DNA of 64,000 nucleotides, from positions 11,257,927-11,321,926 of the forward strand of contig NC_023758.2 of NCBI RefSeq assembly GCF_000499845.2. The letters are read 5' to 3'. Source of the DNA: Phaseolus vulgaris (Eukaryota; Streptophyta; Magnoliopsida; Fabales; Fabaceae). The notes beneath the pieces are model-generated. The model made no database searches and was not told the origin of the DNA. It saw nothing but the letters and a program-made list of their open reading frames with translations. The position numbers were made by a program, and so were the translations under genes. This document shows, piece after piece, positions 24,278 to 36,125 of this stretch. The first letter of the stretch is position 1, and the number at the start of each line of letters is the position of its first letter.

Positions 24278-24647
24278 TATTGGAAGAGATAAAAAACAAC
24301 AGAGCGGAAAAGAGAAACACTTCCTGTGAGATGCGTCGATGATGATGTGGTGCAAGGATTCTTCCTGCAGCTTAGAAATTAGCCCAATGCAGTTGAAAAA
24401 TAAAGCACAATTGCAGAAGAAATAGTAAAAAAAAAATGAATAGAAACCCAAGAAAAAGAATGAACGTAAGAGAACTGAAGCAGAGGAAAAACAAAGTTGA
24501 ACGAAGAGAGAGGAAAATTTTATTCATCTTATTCTAAAATTGAGTATAAGAAAGAGAATATATAGCAGAGGTGTAAAAAGAAAAAAAGTGGACCTGAGAG
24601 TTATATGCAGCCCAACAACTCGAGAAGAAAAAGCATAAAATTTATCA
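24278..24647 (-). repeat. 5' LTR of copia element 1
   Basis: Same termini as the 3' LTR. Its inner end abuts the primer site directly. It contains the conserved blocks GATGATGTGGTGCAAGGATT and AATAAAGCACAATTGCAGAA (plus-strand reading). Confidence 0.85.
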
Positions 24648-24652
24648 CTATT

Positions 24653-25112
24653 TTTCAAACTATTTTTTGGAAGCCTTAGTAGTCCAAGACCTTGAAAATT
24701 ATGTAGGTTCAATATTTAATTAGATTAGCCCAAAAGTTAATTGAATTATGAAACCAAAAAATTAAGGTAAAATGAAAAGAAAATGGGAAGATGATTCAAC
24801 TTTCAAAAGGGTTGGTTGGGTAGTGCCACTAGGGTATTAGTTTACTACGATTAAGCATGATAATGACAAGTGTGCAATGGTTACATCAATATGAACCTAA
24901 ATTTGTTTGGTTTGGTAGAGCTAAAGAAGTGTGAGAAGAGACTTTAATGTCTAGTAGTTTTCATCTTTGTGATTATGGTCTGGGATGAGATGGATGCAAC
25001 TTAATCCAATACCTTATATTTTTTTCAACCTAAAAAACAGTTTTAGAAAATGTTAATAGAAACAAACAATCTATTTTTTTCTTCAAAATAGTGATAATAT
25101 TATTGTACTGGT
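24653..25112. other. Spacer, no gene seen
   Basis: AT-rich, no recognisable repeat or coding sequence. Confidence 0.55.
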
Positions 25113-26102
25113 AGGGTCTGCACGACCAAATTCAAATAAGTGTCGGACGATAATCGAGATGAGAAGCCCTCAAAACGTGAAGGAGGTGTAGCAACTCATC
25201 GGACGTCTTACTGCCCTTTCTAGGTTTGTCCAACGCCTGGCCGACCACACAAGACCTATGGTGTAACTGCTCCGAAAAGTAGCAAAGTTCAGCTGGGATG
25301 TGAAATGCGAAAAAATCTTCCAGTAGTTGAAAGAGTTTTTATCCTCACTGGCAGTGATTCAGAAGTCGAGACCCGACCAACCAATAATTGTCTATTTGTC
25401 GGTCTCGGAGGAGGCACCGAGTGCAGTACTCGTGCAGGAGGTGGAGAAGGAAGAGCGCCCCGTGTACTTCGTTAGTCGGACACTCCATGCGGCCAAGATG
25501 AGGTACCGAACGATAGAAAAGGTTGTGTTCGTCCTTGTCCTAACCGCCAAGTGTATGGGACCTTACTTTCAAAACCACACCATCATGGTAAGAATTGACT
25601 ACCCAATCTTCAAAATTTTATCTAATCCAGATCTTGCAGGACACATGATAGGATGGTCGGTGGAGCTCTCAGAGTTCGACATCCGCTATGAACCGAGAGG
25701 TGTAATCAAATCCCAATGCTTAGCTGACTTCTCGATTGAGCTAACAGGACCTCTCGACCAGATGGGCAGTATATGATGATGGGTCGTCCAACAAGGCGAC
25801 ATGTGGAGCTGGAGTTGTTCTCGAAGGACCAGGTGACCTCCTCTTGAACCAAGCACTTTCAAGCCCACAAACAACCAAGCCGAGTACGAGACCATCCTGA
25901 TCGGCCTACACTTAGCTTACGACATGGGAACTTGCGAAGTAACATGCCAAAGTGACTCCAGTTGGTGGTCGGTCAGATAAAAGGAGAGTTCAAGGTGAAG
26001 GAGCCTTTCCTGCAAAGGTACTACCACACGATCTCCAACCTCATCGCCCGGGTCAAGAGGGTAACGGTGGAGCACATCCGTTGAGAGAACAACACGAGGG
26101 TC
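25113..26102 (+). pseudogene. Tat-type gypsy pol fragment: RT end, RNase H and second RNase H
   Basis: It opens abruptly inside RT with CRTIIEMRSPQNVKEV and GRLTALSRFVQRLA. The usual RNase H follows, with IIVYLSVSEEAPSAVLVQE, RPVYFVSRTLH and MRYRTIEKV (about 25380-25560). A second, archaeal-type RNase H then begins near 25775 with DGSSNKATCGAGVVLEGPG. The dual RNase H is diagnostic of the Tat/Ogre branch. The frame is open at 25327-25776 but has stops before it (25209, 25328 region) and frame changes after it. The sequence is interrupted by the solo LTR at 26103 and continues at 27156. Base composition is GC-richer than the surroundings. Confidence 0.88.
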
Positions 26103-27155
26103 TGATAAGTGTCTAATTTTCGTAATATTTCATATTAAAATATAGGCACTTATGAGGATTTATTGCTAATTTACATATAAAATAATCCTTAATTTATGAA
26201 TTTATATATTTTTACATTTTTTATGAGCTTTATTTGAATAAGAGCATTTTATTCCCAAATTTGGTGTTAATTGCAGATTTCTAGGGAGGATTGAAGATTT
26301 GGAGTAAAGGAGAATAATTTGAGCTAAAAAGAGAAACCTGGAAGGTCCCAGAATGGAAAAATATGTAAAGAAAGATTGGGCCTTTTTATGTTTTATCATT
26401 TAACCCATTAGCGCGACACAGGAAGCAACCTAACCCTAGAAAACTAGGATAAATAGAGGGCTAGAGGCACAACCCTAGTGTGCCAGATTGAGAGGAAAAC
26501 ACCATAGAGTGAATTGTAACTCAATTGGGAGGATGGAAGGTGCTAGACGTATGCGTGGCTAATTCTACCCTTTGGGATTGGGAGTAATATGCTCAAACTC
26601 TTATGTATTGAGATGATATTTTATATATTTATATTCAGTTCTTGATTGATTATTGGTATTGTTGTTTTACTTTTAACTTTCCGTGACAAATTGAGAATAT
26701 TAAATATGACCGAGAGGTATTTTTAGGGTTCAGACCTAAACATCAATACTTAGCATATTTGAGTGCTAGAGACAGACTTGAAATGTTAATTGCCATTAAC
26801 GTCTGATTGTGATTTCTAAGTTGTTTTTATAAGTATGTGAGAGATCGATATAAATGAATTTTCTACAGGCATCAATTTCAATCAAATAACTTAATATTGA
26901 CATGCTAATCAAAATACATGAGAGTGAGAGAGATGAAACCTAATCCCTATTTTTCCAATTGAAGCAACTAATTCTCTGTTTGTTTTCTTATTGATCAGTG
27001 CCAACATAATCACTTCAACTCTTTTTATTGTTTTGTTGTTATATTTACCGAATATTGTACTCGATAATTCATTGTTCCTTGTGGGATCTATATCCGTCCT
27101 TAGGGACAATTATTACTTCTGAAAAACGCGGTGCACTTGTCGTAAAAAGTCATCA
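26103..27155 (+). mobile_element. Solo LTR inside the Tat RNase H
   Basis: Begins TGATAAGTGTCTAAT and ends CTTGTCGTAAAAAGTCATCA, 1053 bp, with the perfect 5-bp duplication GGGTC at 26098-26102 and 27156-27160. The RNase H reading (NNTR before, VDALSRLA after) is continuous if it is removed. A TATA-like GATAAATAGAGGG at about 26448-26460 may be its promoter. Family not certain; orientation follows from the TATA and TG...CA ends. Confidence 0.9.
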
Positions 27156-27650
27156 GGGTCGACGCATTGTCTCGGCTTGCCACAACCAAAAAGAAGAGTC
27201 ACCACAAATTTGTGGTGTAGATCCACTTGAAAAGACCCAACGTGGGAGAAGCCGAATGTCAGGCCATAACCGAAGCCAATACTTGGATGACCCTAATCAT
27301 TCAATACCTGAAGCTCGCACATGCAAACCAGAAAAGAGAAGGCGACGAGACAACAATGTGCAAGGTTCACCATGTTCAACAATATGCAATGTGCAAAGTT
27401 TATCACTAAGGAGAAGACACAATATGTCCTCCGAGAAATCTATAAGGGAGAATGTCAGAATCATTCGAGCGGAAGAACGATGGCCGCCAAAGTCCTCAAG
27501 GCTGGCTACTATTGGCCAACCGTTCAAAACCATTGTGCAGAGTATGTGAAGAAATGCACTGAGTGTCAGGGGTTCGACCCATTGTCACAAAGACCATTAT
27601 GCCTAAGCAGGGTTAGCGAGGCTAATCAGCGATCAAGAGTTATGTAATGC
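27156..27650 (+). pseudogene. Tat-type pol fragment: RNase H end and integrase zinc domain
   Basis: Resumes with VDALSRLATTKKKS. The integrase N-terminus follows in a shifted frame: YVLREIYKGECQNHS, KVLKAGYYWPTVQNHCAEYV and KKCTECQGF, which is the HHCC motif. The integrase core is missing, so the fragment is truncated here. Stops are present, for example TAG near 27220. Confidence 0.85.
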
Positions 27651-27975
27651 ACTTCTAAACATGACCCAACTCCATAATCTGGCACAATAAGAAAATGCCC
27701 ATAATAACTATATAAATAGGCTCAAAATCCAAGAATCAGGTACGTCATTATACAGTGCTCAGAGTACCGAGTGTGGAATACTTAATTTTGACTTAAGCGT
27801 CGAAGTGTCTTTTGCAGGTGTCATCCGAGCTTGGATTTTGTGGAGACCTAGAGTTAGAGCAACAAAAGGAGAGGGAGGAGCCCATTTTGAGAGGGAGGAG
27901 TGAAGACTTGACGGATCGACCAAGAAGGAGTTCCAATAGTTCTCTTGGTTCCAACCTCGTTCGAGAAAAATTATT
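27651..27975 (+). mobile_element. Gypsy LTR fragment with TATA box
   Basis: ACTATATAAATAGGCTC (near 27704-27720) looks like a U3 promoter. It is followed by TTGACTTAAGCGTCGAAGTG and TTTTGCAGGTGTCATCC, a U5 arrangement typical of Tat-type LTRs. It directly follows the truncated integrase, consistent with the 3' LTR of the same element after an internal deletion. Confidence 0.6.
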
Positions 27976-29309
27976 ATGAAAAACAATTATTAAAGTTGAA
28001 AAAAAAAGAAGTTACCATAATATCAACTATTTTCAGAACATGAAAATAAGGACTAAACCTGTTTTCCGTCCCTATACTTTCACGTAAAATTGATTTTCGT
28101 TTCTAGTTCAAATTTTAAACCTCCTGAATACTTGTAGTAAGAAAACTATTAGAGTGACTCATTGCTAGTTTTTTTTACACGACAAAAGAATTTATAATGT
28201 GGATTAGGATATTAAAATATTTCTTGTGACGTGAATGTTATAATATTATAATACAAACTACATTGGAAATTCATTGATTAAGTAAAACACACACTAATAA
28301 AGATCAATTCCAATAATTTTCTTATTACAAATATTTAAAATATTTAAAATGTAAATTATAAATAAAAACCAATTTGGTATGATAAAGAGTTGAACGAAAC
28401 AAGATTAAAATAAAATTCGAGGAATATTGAGAAAACAAAGAAGGGAAATAAAATATACAAGAATGGTTTAGAAAATAACACGGTGTATAAAATAAAGTTT
28501 GTATTTATATAGATAATATATTTGGTATAAAGATATTTACGAGGATAAAAAATGGAAAGGAGAGTCTATTCATAAAATTAGGAGTAGAAATAGAAAGAAT
28601 TACAACAAATGACTTTTCTTTTTATAATATATATTTATTAGCAGGACGAAAGTAATGACAAAAGATAATGTTTTAGTCGATATTATTTAAGAGGATGAAT
28701 ATTCAAATCAGTACCTACATATCATGGTAAAAAAAAGAGTCAGATTTCAAATATACATAACTTTAAATGTTTCCAATAATTTAATAACTTAGTTATGTAG
28801 TAGTTTATAAAGTAATTTAATTAATATAAAGAAAAACATTTTAAATTAGTTATTTTAGGAAATTTTAGTTTGTAAGTTACGAATTATTCGAGTTAGTTTA
28901 TAGTTTGTAGATTATATTTTAACTTATTTAATTTTTTTATTTTTTATTTTTTATTTTAATATATTTTTAGTTATTATTATTTATTTCAATTTAAAAAAAA
29001 ATAGTTAATTATTGTACTACTTTTAAAGTTAGTTGGGTTATATTTTAACTTTTTTTTATGTAGTTTAAATTGAAAAAAATTAACATAATAAATTGAAATA
29101 AATAATATTTCTATAAAAATTACATACAATAATATATAGAACTAAATCGAGAAACCAAAAATAAATATTTTTAGATAAAAATTTATTTAAATTGAATAAA
29201 AATTAAATTTGATTTTTTGGATAAACATTTATTTAAATAAAATGACATGTCCAAATAAACAACTATACAGTTTTAAGAAAAATAGAAATACAAAAATTTA
29301 ATAAAATTT
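27976..29309. other. AT-rich region, no gene seen
   Basis: The sequence near 28050-28110 (GTCCCTATACTTTCACG and so on) resembles the end of a common plant MITE or LINE-associated repeat, but I cannot define ends. The rest is AT-rich. Confidence 0.45.
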
Positions 29310-29737
29310 CAAAAACAAATTAAATAACAACTAATTTAGTGAAAAAAACTAAATTAGATATTATCTTATAAATTATAAAATATTATTTGATATCTAAAAT
29401 AATTTTTATTATTAATACAAATTTTTAAAATAGTTTTTATATTATATTTAATATTAACTATCAAAATTTAAATTATTAATTACTTTATATTCTAAATTAA
29501 TATTTAACTATAAATTTAATAATTAAGTTAGAATATAAAATAATTAATAACTGAAATTTATAGTTAAGGTTAGATATAATTTAGAAACTAGGTCATAATT
29601 TTCTAATAATAATAAAAACTATTTTAAATACTAATATTTTTTTAATTTATAAAATAATATCTAATTTAGTTAGTATAGTTACTAATTTATTTTTTTTCTA
29701 AAATTAATTTATATTTAATTATCTTTTTTACAATAAT
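29310..29737. mobile_element. Foldback MITE, old copy (copy C)
   Basis: Same block order as copies D and E: AACTAATTTAGTG, ACTAAATTAGATATTATCT, a central inverted core, AATAATATCTAATTTAGTTA and a terminus near TTTTTTACAATAA. It is strongly diverged with small indels; the termini have decayed. Confidence 0.6.
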
Positions 29738-30269
29738 TTAATTATTTAAATGTTCTAAAATTATAACTAAACACAAATTTCATTTATATAATAAAAATTG
29801 CATAATTATAGTTACATCTTTTTATACCGTTTTACTATTTTATCAATAACTTCATTAAATAGTTCTAATTTAACAAACTAATTTATGAACTTGAAACTCT
29901 TATAGTATGATCTTATCAACTCAGAATTTATCCCTTAACAACTAATTTATAAGAAATATTTTATCAACTAACAGCTAATTTATTTTTTTTGTTTTGTCAC
30001 AACAACCCCTAAAGTAAGTTATTTAAATTATTTGATGACAGAAAAATGTGAACTGTATTTAGTAAAATGGTGGTATGTTCTAAAATGACTTACTTTTAAT
30101 ATAATTTTACTTTATCATTATTTTCTTTGCACAAACAGAAGTAGATTGCTACTCATACCCGCCCAATTGGCTAGAAGTATTTATTGTTTTGTCTCTTTTT
30201 ATGTTGACTGGTAGTTGCTTATTTATTTGCGAGTCACTTATAGCATAAATACTTATTTGAAGATGACAA

Positions 30270-30627
30270 CACTGAAACAATATAAAATAGAAATCAATTT
30301 TAAATAAAAAAATAATTAGTTGATATAATAATTAAATTAGAGATATTTTAAAAACTAAAAAAATATTTTTAAATTATTTTTTATTATTATTAAATAATTT
30401 TTAAATTGGTATCTAATTAGCTACCAATTTTTTAGTTTTTAATTTTAGTAGCAAAAATCTTGGTTGCTAATTAGATACCAATTTAGAAACCATTTAATAA
30501 TAATAGAAACTAATTTAAAAATCAAAAATTTTTTAATCTATAAAATGATATCTAATTTAGTCATTATAGTAACTAATTATTTTTAGTCTCTAAAAATTGG
30601 TTTCTATTTCATGATTTTCTTGTAGTG
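30270..30627. mobile_element. Foldback MITE (copy D)
   Basis: Right end ATGATTTTCTTGTAGTG intact; left end decayed to CACTGAAACAATATAAAATAG. The arms are inverted complements: TAGCTACCAATTTTTTAG against the complement of GCAAAAATCTTGGTTGCTA. Confidence 0.8.
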
Positions 30628-32500
30628 CGACCAGAAATTCTCCTAAAGTTTTGAAAAACCGTGAATTAGTACACAAGATTAAATTGATTGATTTACTATT
30701 ATACTATAAGTAAATTTTAAAAAATTAATTTATAAGATAAGATAATATTAATTTTATTTATTGTTTGTTTGATATTCAAAACCTTTACATTAAATTAAAG
30801 TTTTGGAGAAATTAGATAAAAAATAAAAAGTGGTTAAATTCGTATTTGCTTTATACACTTTATAGTTGATGCTAATTGGTGATCTTTGGCATTGATGAGT
30901 GGAGAAAGATTGGTGAGTGTGAAGCATGGGTCTGAGCATCACTAACTTCTCGTCCCAATTTTGTCAAAATGTTAGTGATCCATTACGCGTTGTTCTGCCT
31001 TTTCCCTAATTTATGTTGCTCGTCTTATAGCGTTTATATTACTAGAATCTGGTTGTCCTTTTTGTTTGTTTGTTTGATGGGTTGGTAAACCCTTTCCTAA
31101 AACTTTAACTGCTTAATAACATCTTTGGAAATCCACTAAAATGAAAACATCTCATTAGTTTTTTATGGAAATAATTGATTCAATAATGGAACATATGTCC
31201 AGAAATGCAGTGTTTGATAAAGCTTTTGATGGTGCTTCTAAGGTTAATTATAATTATGACAACAAATATAATAATTGTAAATAATAATGTAAGAAAACAT
31301 TAAGTAGAATTGCACTATCAATTGATAATGGTGAAGGATAATTATAGGATCTCATAGGAGAGATACATGCTATTTCATAGAGTTGTGATCTTGTTTAACA
31401 ACCTAACAAAATTAACAATATAATAAACTACCTTTCTTTTATTCAAGTTAGTGACTAATTATTTATTCCACACCTACCAAGCACATAAAAAAATATCACA
31501 ATTGATAAGTAGATTGTTAGGATATTAATATGAGAGGAAATTTTCATGTTGACTAATTCAGTAAAACAAACTATATATAAATTAAAATAGTTAAAATTTT
31601 ATTATGATATAATTTGTAGTTGAAAATGATGTATTGTTTTCTAAAAGTAAAAATACTCAGAATCTTATTATCTTGTAATTTTTAGTTTGAAAGTGATATT
31701 TTAATTTTTTTAATAAATTTCGTTATAATTTATTTTCGTCAAATTTTGTCAATGTCTCACTTAAAAAAACTTAACATAGATAAATTATATTAAGCACCAC
31801 CTTGATTTATGCAATGAATTTTTCACACAATTAACTATGAAACATGGTGCAAATTGGCATATGGGTAGGCCAAGAACCGTGTTTGATTTCTCTAAGATAA
31901 TGAATGTGTGGCCACACAACACAATTCATAATAATAATAATAAAAAAATTCATGCTAGTAGCTGAAAAGAAGATGAATAAATAATGTCACAAATTTAAGA
32001 TGTTACTCAAACATATTACTAATAAATGAGATTTATCGATAAAAATTGATCTATATTATTAATTTTTGCACAAATAAAATGTTGGAGTAATTAATTTTCG
32101 TAGATTTATAATATGTTCTCACAAGGATTAAACGTGAGTAAGTGAAGTATAAATTGAATTCGTGGTTAAGCCACCAACCTTGACTAGTAAGTAAGCAATT
32201 GAATTTACAGTAAATCTATTTCGAACCTTTTGAATATATTTAGGTAAAAGTATTTTTTTATAGAATTTATTTTGAAGGGCTGAATTTAATTATTACGCGT
32301 AAGCAAGTTAATCTAATTGTAATATAAAAATCGTGGGTATCGTTCTGTCGTTCAACAGCTGTCATTTCAGGGACCAAAAATTTATTGTAAATCAAAATCG
32401 CACACACACATATATATATATATATATAATAAAATATATATTACTAAAAATTAGAAGAGAGTAAAAAAGAAAATGAGTTTTTATAAATAATTTTATTTGT
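30628..32500. other. AT-rich region, no gene seen
   Basis: A less AT-rich patch at 30870-31030 contains no recognisable coding sequence. A (CA)n(TA)n microsatellite lies at about 32400-32428. Confidence 0.5.
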
Positions 32501-32690
32501 AAATCCCGCACCTCTTTCATTTCTTTCTTTTTTTTTTCTTCAATTCTTTTCTCTCTCTCCTTTTTCTTCCTCCCATTTCTTTTGTTATGCTCTCTATTTT
32601 CTTTCTCTTATACTTTATCTCTTTTAAAATTTGATTATTATAGAAGTGTAAAAAATAGTTTTCTTCCGATTGGTATCAAATGAGTCTCTC
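32501..32690 (+). mobile_element. Possible CT-rich LTR remnant related to the Tekay-type LTR
   Basis: CT-rich tract (TTTTCTCTCTCTCC, TTTTCTTTCTCTTATAC) followed by TCTTTTAAAATTTGATTATT. This is like the start of the LTR at 11500 and its diverged relative at 11031. Weak resemblance only. Confidence 0.3.
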
Positions 32691-32692
32691 AC

Positions 32693-32959
32693 TTGGTTTC
32701 GGTGACCGACCGCATCAAAATGTATTTAAGGAGTTCAATAAATGTCAACAATGACACTTATGACCATGTTCCTTCAAATCTAGGTGACACTTTCAAAAAA
32801 TCAATTAACACTGGTTTAGTGAAAAATATTGATTTATTAAGATGTTTTCCAAATATACCTTTCTATAAATTTGAGAATATTACTAGGAATCAATTAACAC
32901 TGATATTTGACAGATTCAGTCCATTAAAACAGAGACCCATGACTAAACATTATAAATAA
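32693..32959 (+). other. Unrecognised 88-codon open frame
   Basis: Begins MVSVTDRIKMYLRSSIN and ends MTKHYK. No domain, signal peptide or membrane segment that I recognise. It lies just left of a Tat-type LTR remnant and may be chance or a remnant of another repeat. Confidence 0.2.
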
Positions 32960-33183
32960 ACATTCTACAGAGGTGTAAGGTACGCTTTAATCAATTTTCA
33001 CTATATATACTTTTAACGCAAAGTACTATCGTCGGAGTACCTTTTTTCATATCAACCCCGACTGAGCACCAACAATTTAAGAAGAGGACTTGGAGCAAAG
33101 GGCGAGGCGGCAATCGACACATCAACAATTGTACAACTAGCTTCAGGTATTATCTAGGCCCACATTGTTTATACAAGTACAAT
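32960..33183 (+). repeat. 3' part of the left LTR and leader of Tat-type element B
   Basis: AACGCAAAGTACTATCGTCG then GAGTACCTTTTTTCATATC resembles the U5 block (AGCGTCGGAGTGCC) of Tat-type LTRs. The primer-site region follows at once. The 5' part of the LTR is not recognisable. Confidence 0.5.
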
Positions 33184-33200
33184 TGCGTCCACCGTGGGGC
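33184..33200 (+). promoter_or_regulatory. Primer-site region of Tat-type element B
   Basis: TGCGTCCACCGTGGGGC, one or two changes from the TGGCGCCCACCGTGGGGC block found between LTR and gag in Tat-type elements. Confidence 0.55.
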
Positions 33201-33224
33201 TGAGATAGAATTCACCAAGCAACA

Positions 33225-34527
33225 ATGGTTTCAACAAGAAATACAACCAATGAAGAGCAGATTGCCATGTTTCAAACAATCCAAAAGAAAATGGAGGAGA
33301 TGCGTCAGAAAGGCATCGAGGATCAGAAAAGGAATGAAGAAAAAGTGCGCATCCTCAAACAACAAAATGAGGAGTTAAAGCGAAAACTGGACGAATCTGA
33401 ATGAGGAGAGCAACCTCCTTCAAATAATCATACCCACAACCAGGAGAAATCAGCAACCGGTCAGGCACCCAATCAACAAGCGTCCTGACAACAATTCGAA
33501 CGGACTCACATAGTCGAGGATGATGATGATGATCCAAAAGGACACCCTTTCACTAATGAGATCATGGAGGAATAACTTTCTTCCAAATGGAAGAGACTCA
33601 GTATCAAACTTTATGATGGTTCTACAGATTTGGACGAGCACATGAACCTCTACAAAACATAGATGAATTTCCACACCACGAATAAGGCGGTATGGTGCAA
33701 GGTCTTCCCCACTTCTCTCAAAGAGGGGGCGCTCAGTTGGTTTACTCAACTCCCTCCTAACTCGGTGGATAGTTTCAAAGATCTCTCGACAAAGTTCAAC
33801 ACTCAGTATGCAACGAGCCGATCACACCATGTTTCATCCATAACTCTTATCAATATCAGAAAAGAGAAGGGGGGATCCCCTACGAGTATACATGGAGAGG
33901 TTTAGCAAAATATCTCTAAGCGTCAGAAACCTCATGCTGGAGATAGCCATGCATCATTTGATCTCGGCTCTCTGACCTAGCCAATTTACTTATAGCTTGA
34001 TAAAGAAACGAGCCAAAAATATGGATGAATTGCGGAATCGAGCGACTAAATTCATGCAAATTGAAAAGCTACGTGGTTTTCATAAGAATTCCTGAGCCAA
34101 TAATGGAGGAGACAAGGAAAAATAAAGGACCGAGGAGTCCGAAACATACCCAATCGGGTGGAAAAATTTAGAGAAATCCAAGGCCCTCGGTTTCAAACTT
34201 ATACCCCCATTAAATTCTGGTAGGGGTAAAATCATGGATGAAGCTTTGCATGCCGACCTAATCCGTGCACTGAAGAAATTATAGAGCTCGAGAGATGCAG
34301 ACATGTCCAAACAATGCCAATATCATCGCAATTTCGAACAGACCACCGAAGAGTGTCAGGCGTTAAAGGATAAGATAAAAGAACTTGTTCAAATTGGTAA
34401 CCTGTATAGGTTTGTTCAAACAACAAAGAAAAGCTCGTATCGATCTCCACTAAGAGAAAGGTATCCATCTAAAGAAAAATACCCTCAGCATGGTCAAGAC
34501 AGATCACGATGTTCTGAGAACGATTGA
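33225..34527 (+). pseudogene. Tat-type gag, many stops
   Basis: Starts MVSTRNTTNEEQIAMFQ, with a charged coiled coil (KMEEMRQKGIEDQKR) over the first 60 codons and a stop near 33403. The capsid-like domain shows HPFTNEIMEE, IKLYDGSTDLDEHMNLYKT, KVFPTSLKEGALSWFTQLPP and VDSFKDLSTKFNTQYATSR (33540-33830), a typical Tat-lineage gag order. A zinc-knuckle-like CQYHRNFEQTTEEC appears near 34315. Stops and frameshifts throughout; nonfunctional. Confidence 0.85.
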
Positions 34528-34559
34528 CGTCCAACGAAACAACAAAGAAAGCCTTAAAC

Positions 34560-36125
34560 AAGGTGGTCGACCTCAAAGTTAAAGTCCCCGATGGGATGAC
34601 CATTCAAGACACGATGTACGTGAAGTCATAAACACAATCGTCGGAGGATTCCCGTTAGATGGTTACAACCAAAAGGAAGGGCGATCACGACGAAGTAAAA
34701 GTCTCAGATACCATTCGGGACAACATATCGGTGGAGAAATAAATACCATAGCGGGAGGATTTGCATTCAGAGGATGTTCTAGTTTCGCTCGCAAGAAACA
34801 CATTCGAGCTATTCAATCAGTACACTAAGCTACTATTAGGGATCAATAGAGGATCCCTCCAATTATTTTTATAAATGATGATTTTACTACTATTGATCTG
34901 ACTCAAAACAATCCTATGGCATCACTGTAGAAATTGATAAATTTTCCATCACCAAGGTTTCAGTAGATCAAGACAACTCGATCAACATTTTATACTGGAA
35001 AACGTTCAAAAAATGAGGATTCTAGAGTTAGAAATCCAACCTTATGATGATCGAATTGTAGGTTTTTCGATAGAACGAGTGGACATGCGAGGGTACATCG
35101 ATTTGTACACAACATTCGGAGATTAATGCAAATACCGCCTATAATATATTGCTCAGTCGGTCATCCATTAATCGCCTTATAACAATAATGTCTACACCAC
35201 ACGTTGCCATGTAGTTTCCCTCAGCGGTAGGTGATATAGTTACCAATCATGTTGATCAAAAGATAGCTCGCGAATGCTATGTTGCAGGCTTGAAAGTCGA
35301 ACGAACCAATCGAATTTACAGAGCATCACCAAGCGGAAGGTCAACTGAGAGAAAAGGATGTTCACTAGGATCTAGAGGGCCGACTAGAGATCAGTCCCAA
35401 GAGATAAAGTCCCAAAGAAGAGAGCATATGATTGTTTTAGTCGACCTCGACCCTCGACTAAATGAGGATCGCATTGAACCAAGCAAAGATGTTTACCCGT
35501 TACCCCTACATGATGAAGAACATGCAACACATATAGGGACTTCTTTAAAACCAATCAACGACAAATTGGTGAGTCAAACATTAATTGACAATGTTAATTT
35601 GTTTGCTTGGACAACTTCATATATGTCCGGAGGGAGCCCGGACATCATTACACATCGTCTTTCGGTGTACAAAGAAGCAAAATTGTTCACCAAGAAGAAA
35701 CGAAAAATGGGTAAAGAAAAACATGATGTTGCATGTAAAGAAGCTGGAAAATTAGTCAAAGCCGGTTTTATCAAGAGAGGGCACTACACCTGGTTATCCA
35801 ATGTAGTCATGATTAAGAAATCAAATGGAAAGTGGAGAATGTGTACTGACTACACTAAACTCAATAAAGCTTGTCCGAAGGATTCTTATTCTTTACCAAG
35901 CATTGATCGCTTAGTGGATGGGGCAGCCGGTCACCATACTTTGGGTTTTCTGGATGCATACTCAGGATATAATCAAATCCAGATACACCCAACAGACAAG
36001 GAAAAAATAGCGTTCATGACCGACTGTGTAAACTTCTATTATGGGGCCATGTCGTTCGACCTAAAAAATGTTGGTGCGACTTACCAGAGGTTGATGGATT
36101 ACGTCTTCAAAGAGATCCTCAGTCG
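34560..36125 (+). pseudogene. Tat-type protease and first half of reverse transcriptase
   Basis: The protease region is decayed: AGGFAFRG, then an ILYW remnant of the SSADILYW block near 34985, and GYIDLYTTFG near 35096. An open stretch at 35290-36125 covers the linker and RT: PSKDVYPLPLHDEEHATHIG, KLVKAGFIKRGHYTWLSNVV, KSNGKWRMCTDYTKLNKACP, SYSLPSIDRLVDGAAGHH, FLDAYSGYNQIQIHPTDKEK and GATYQRLMDYVFKEI. RT stops at 36125, where the LTR element is inserted, and resumes at 42304. Confidence 0.9.

Larger units (their letters stand above)
20066..24647 (-). mobile_element. Ty1/copia element, minus strand, with both LTRs
   Basis: Flanked by the perfect 5-bp duplication CTATT (20061-20065 and 24648-24652). 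On the minus strand the order is LTR (24647-24278), iMet primer site, gag, protease, integrase, damaged RT, RNase H, a purine tract (GAGGGGGC, near 20439-20448) and LTR (20438-20066). The LTRs are about 370 bp and clearly similar but with many differences, so the insertion is not recent. Confidence 0.92.

Noticed and set aside
27028..27549. 173-codon plus-strand frame
   Set aside because: It spans the solo LTR end and Tat integrase in a frame that does not encode the conserved motifs.
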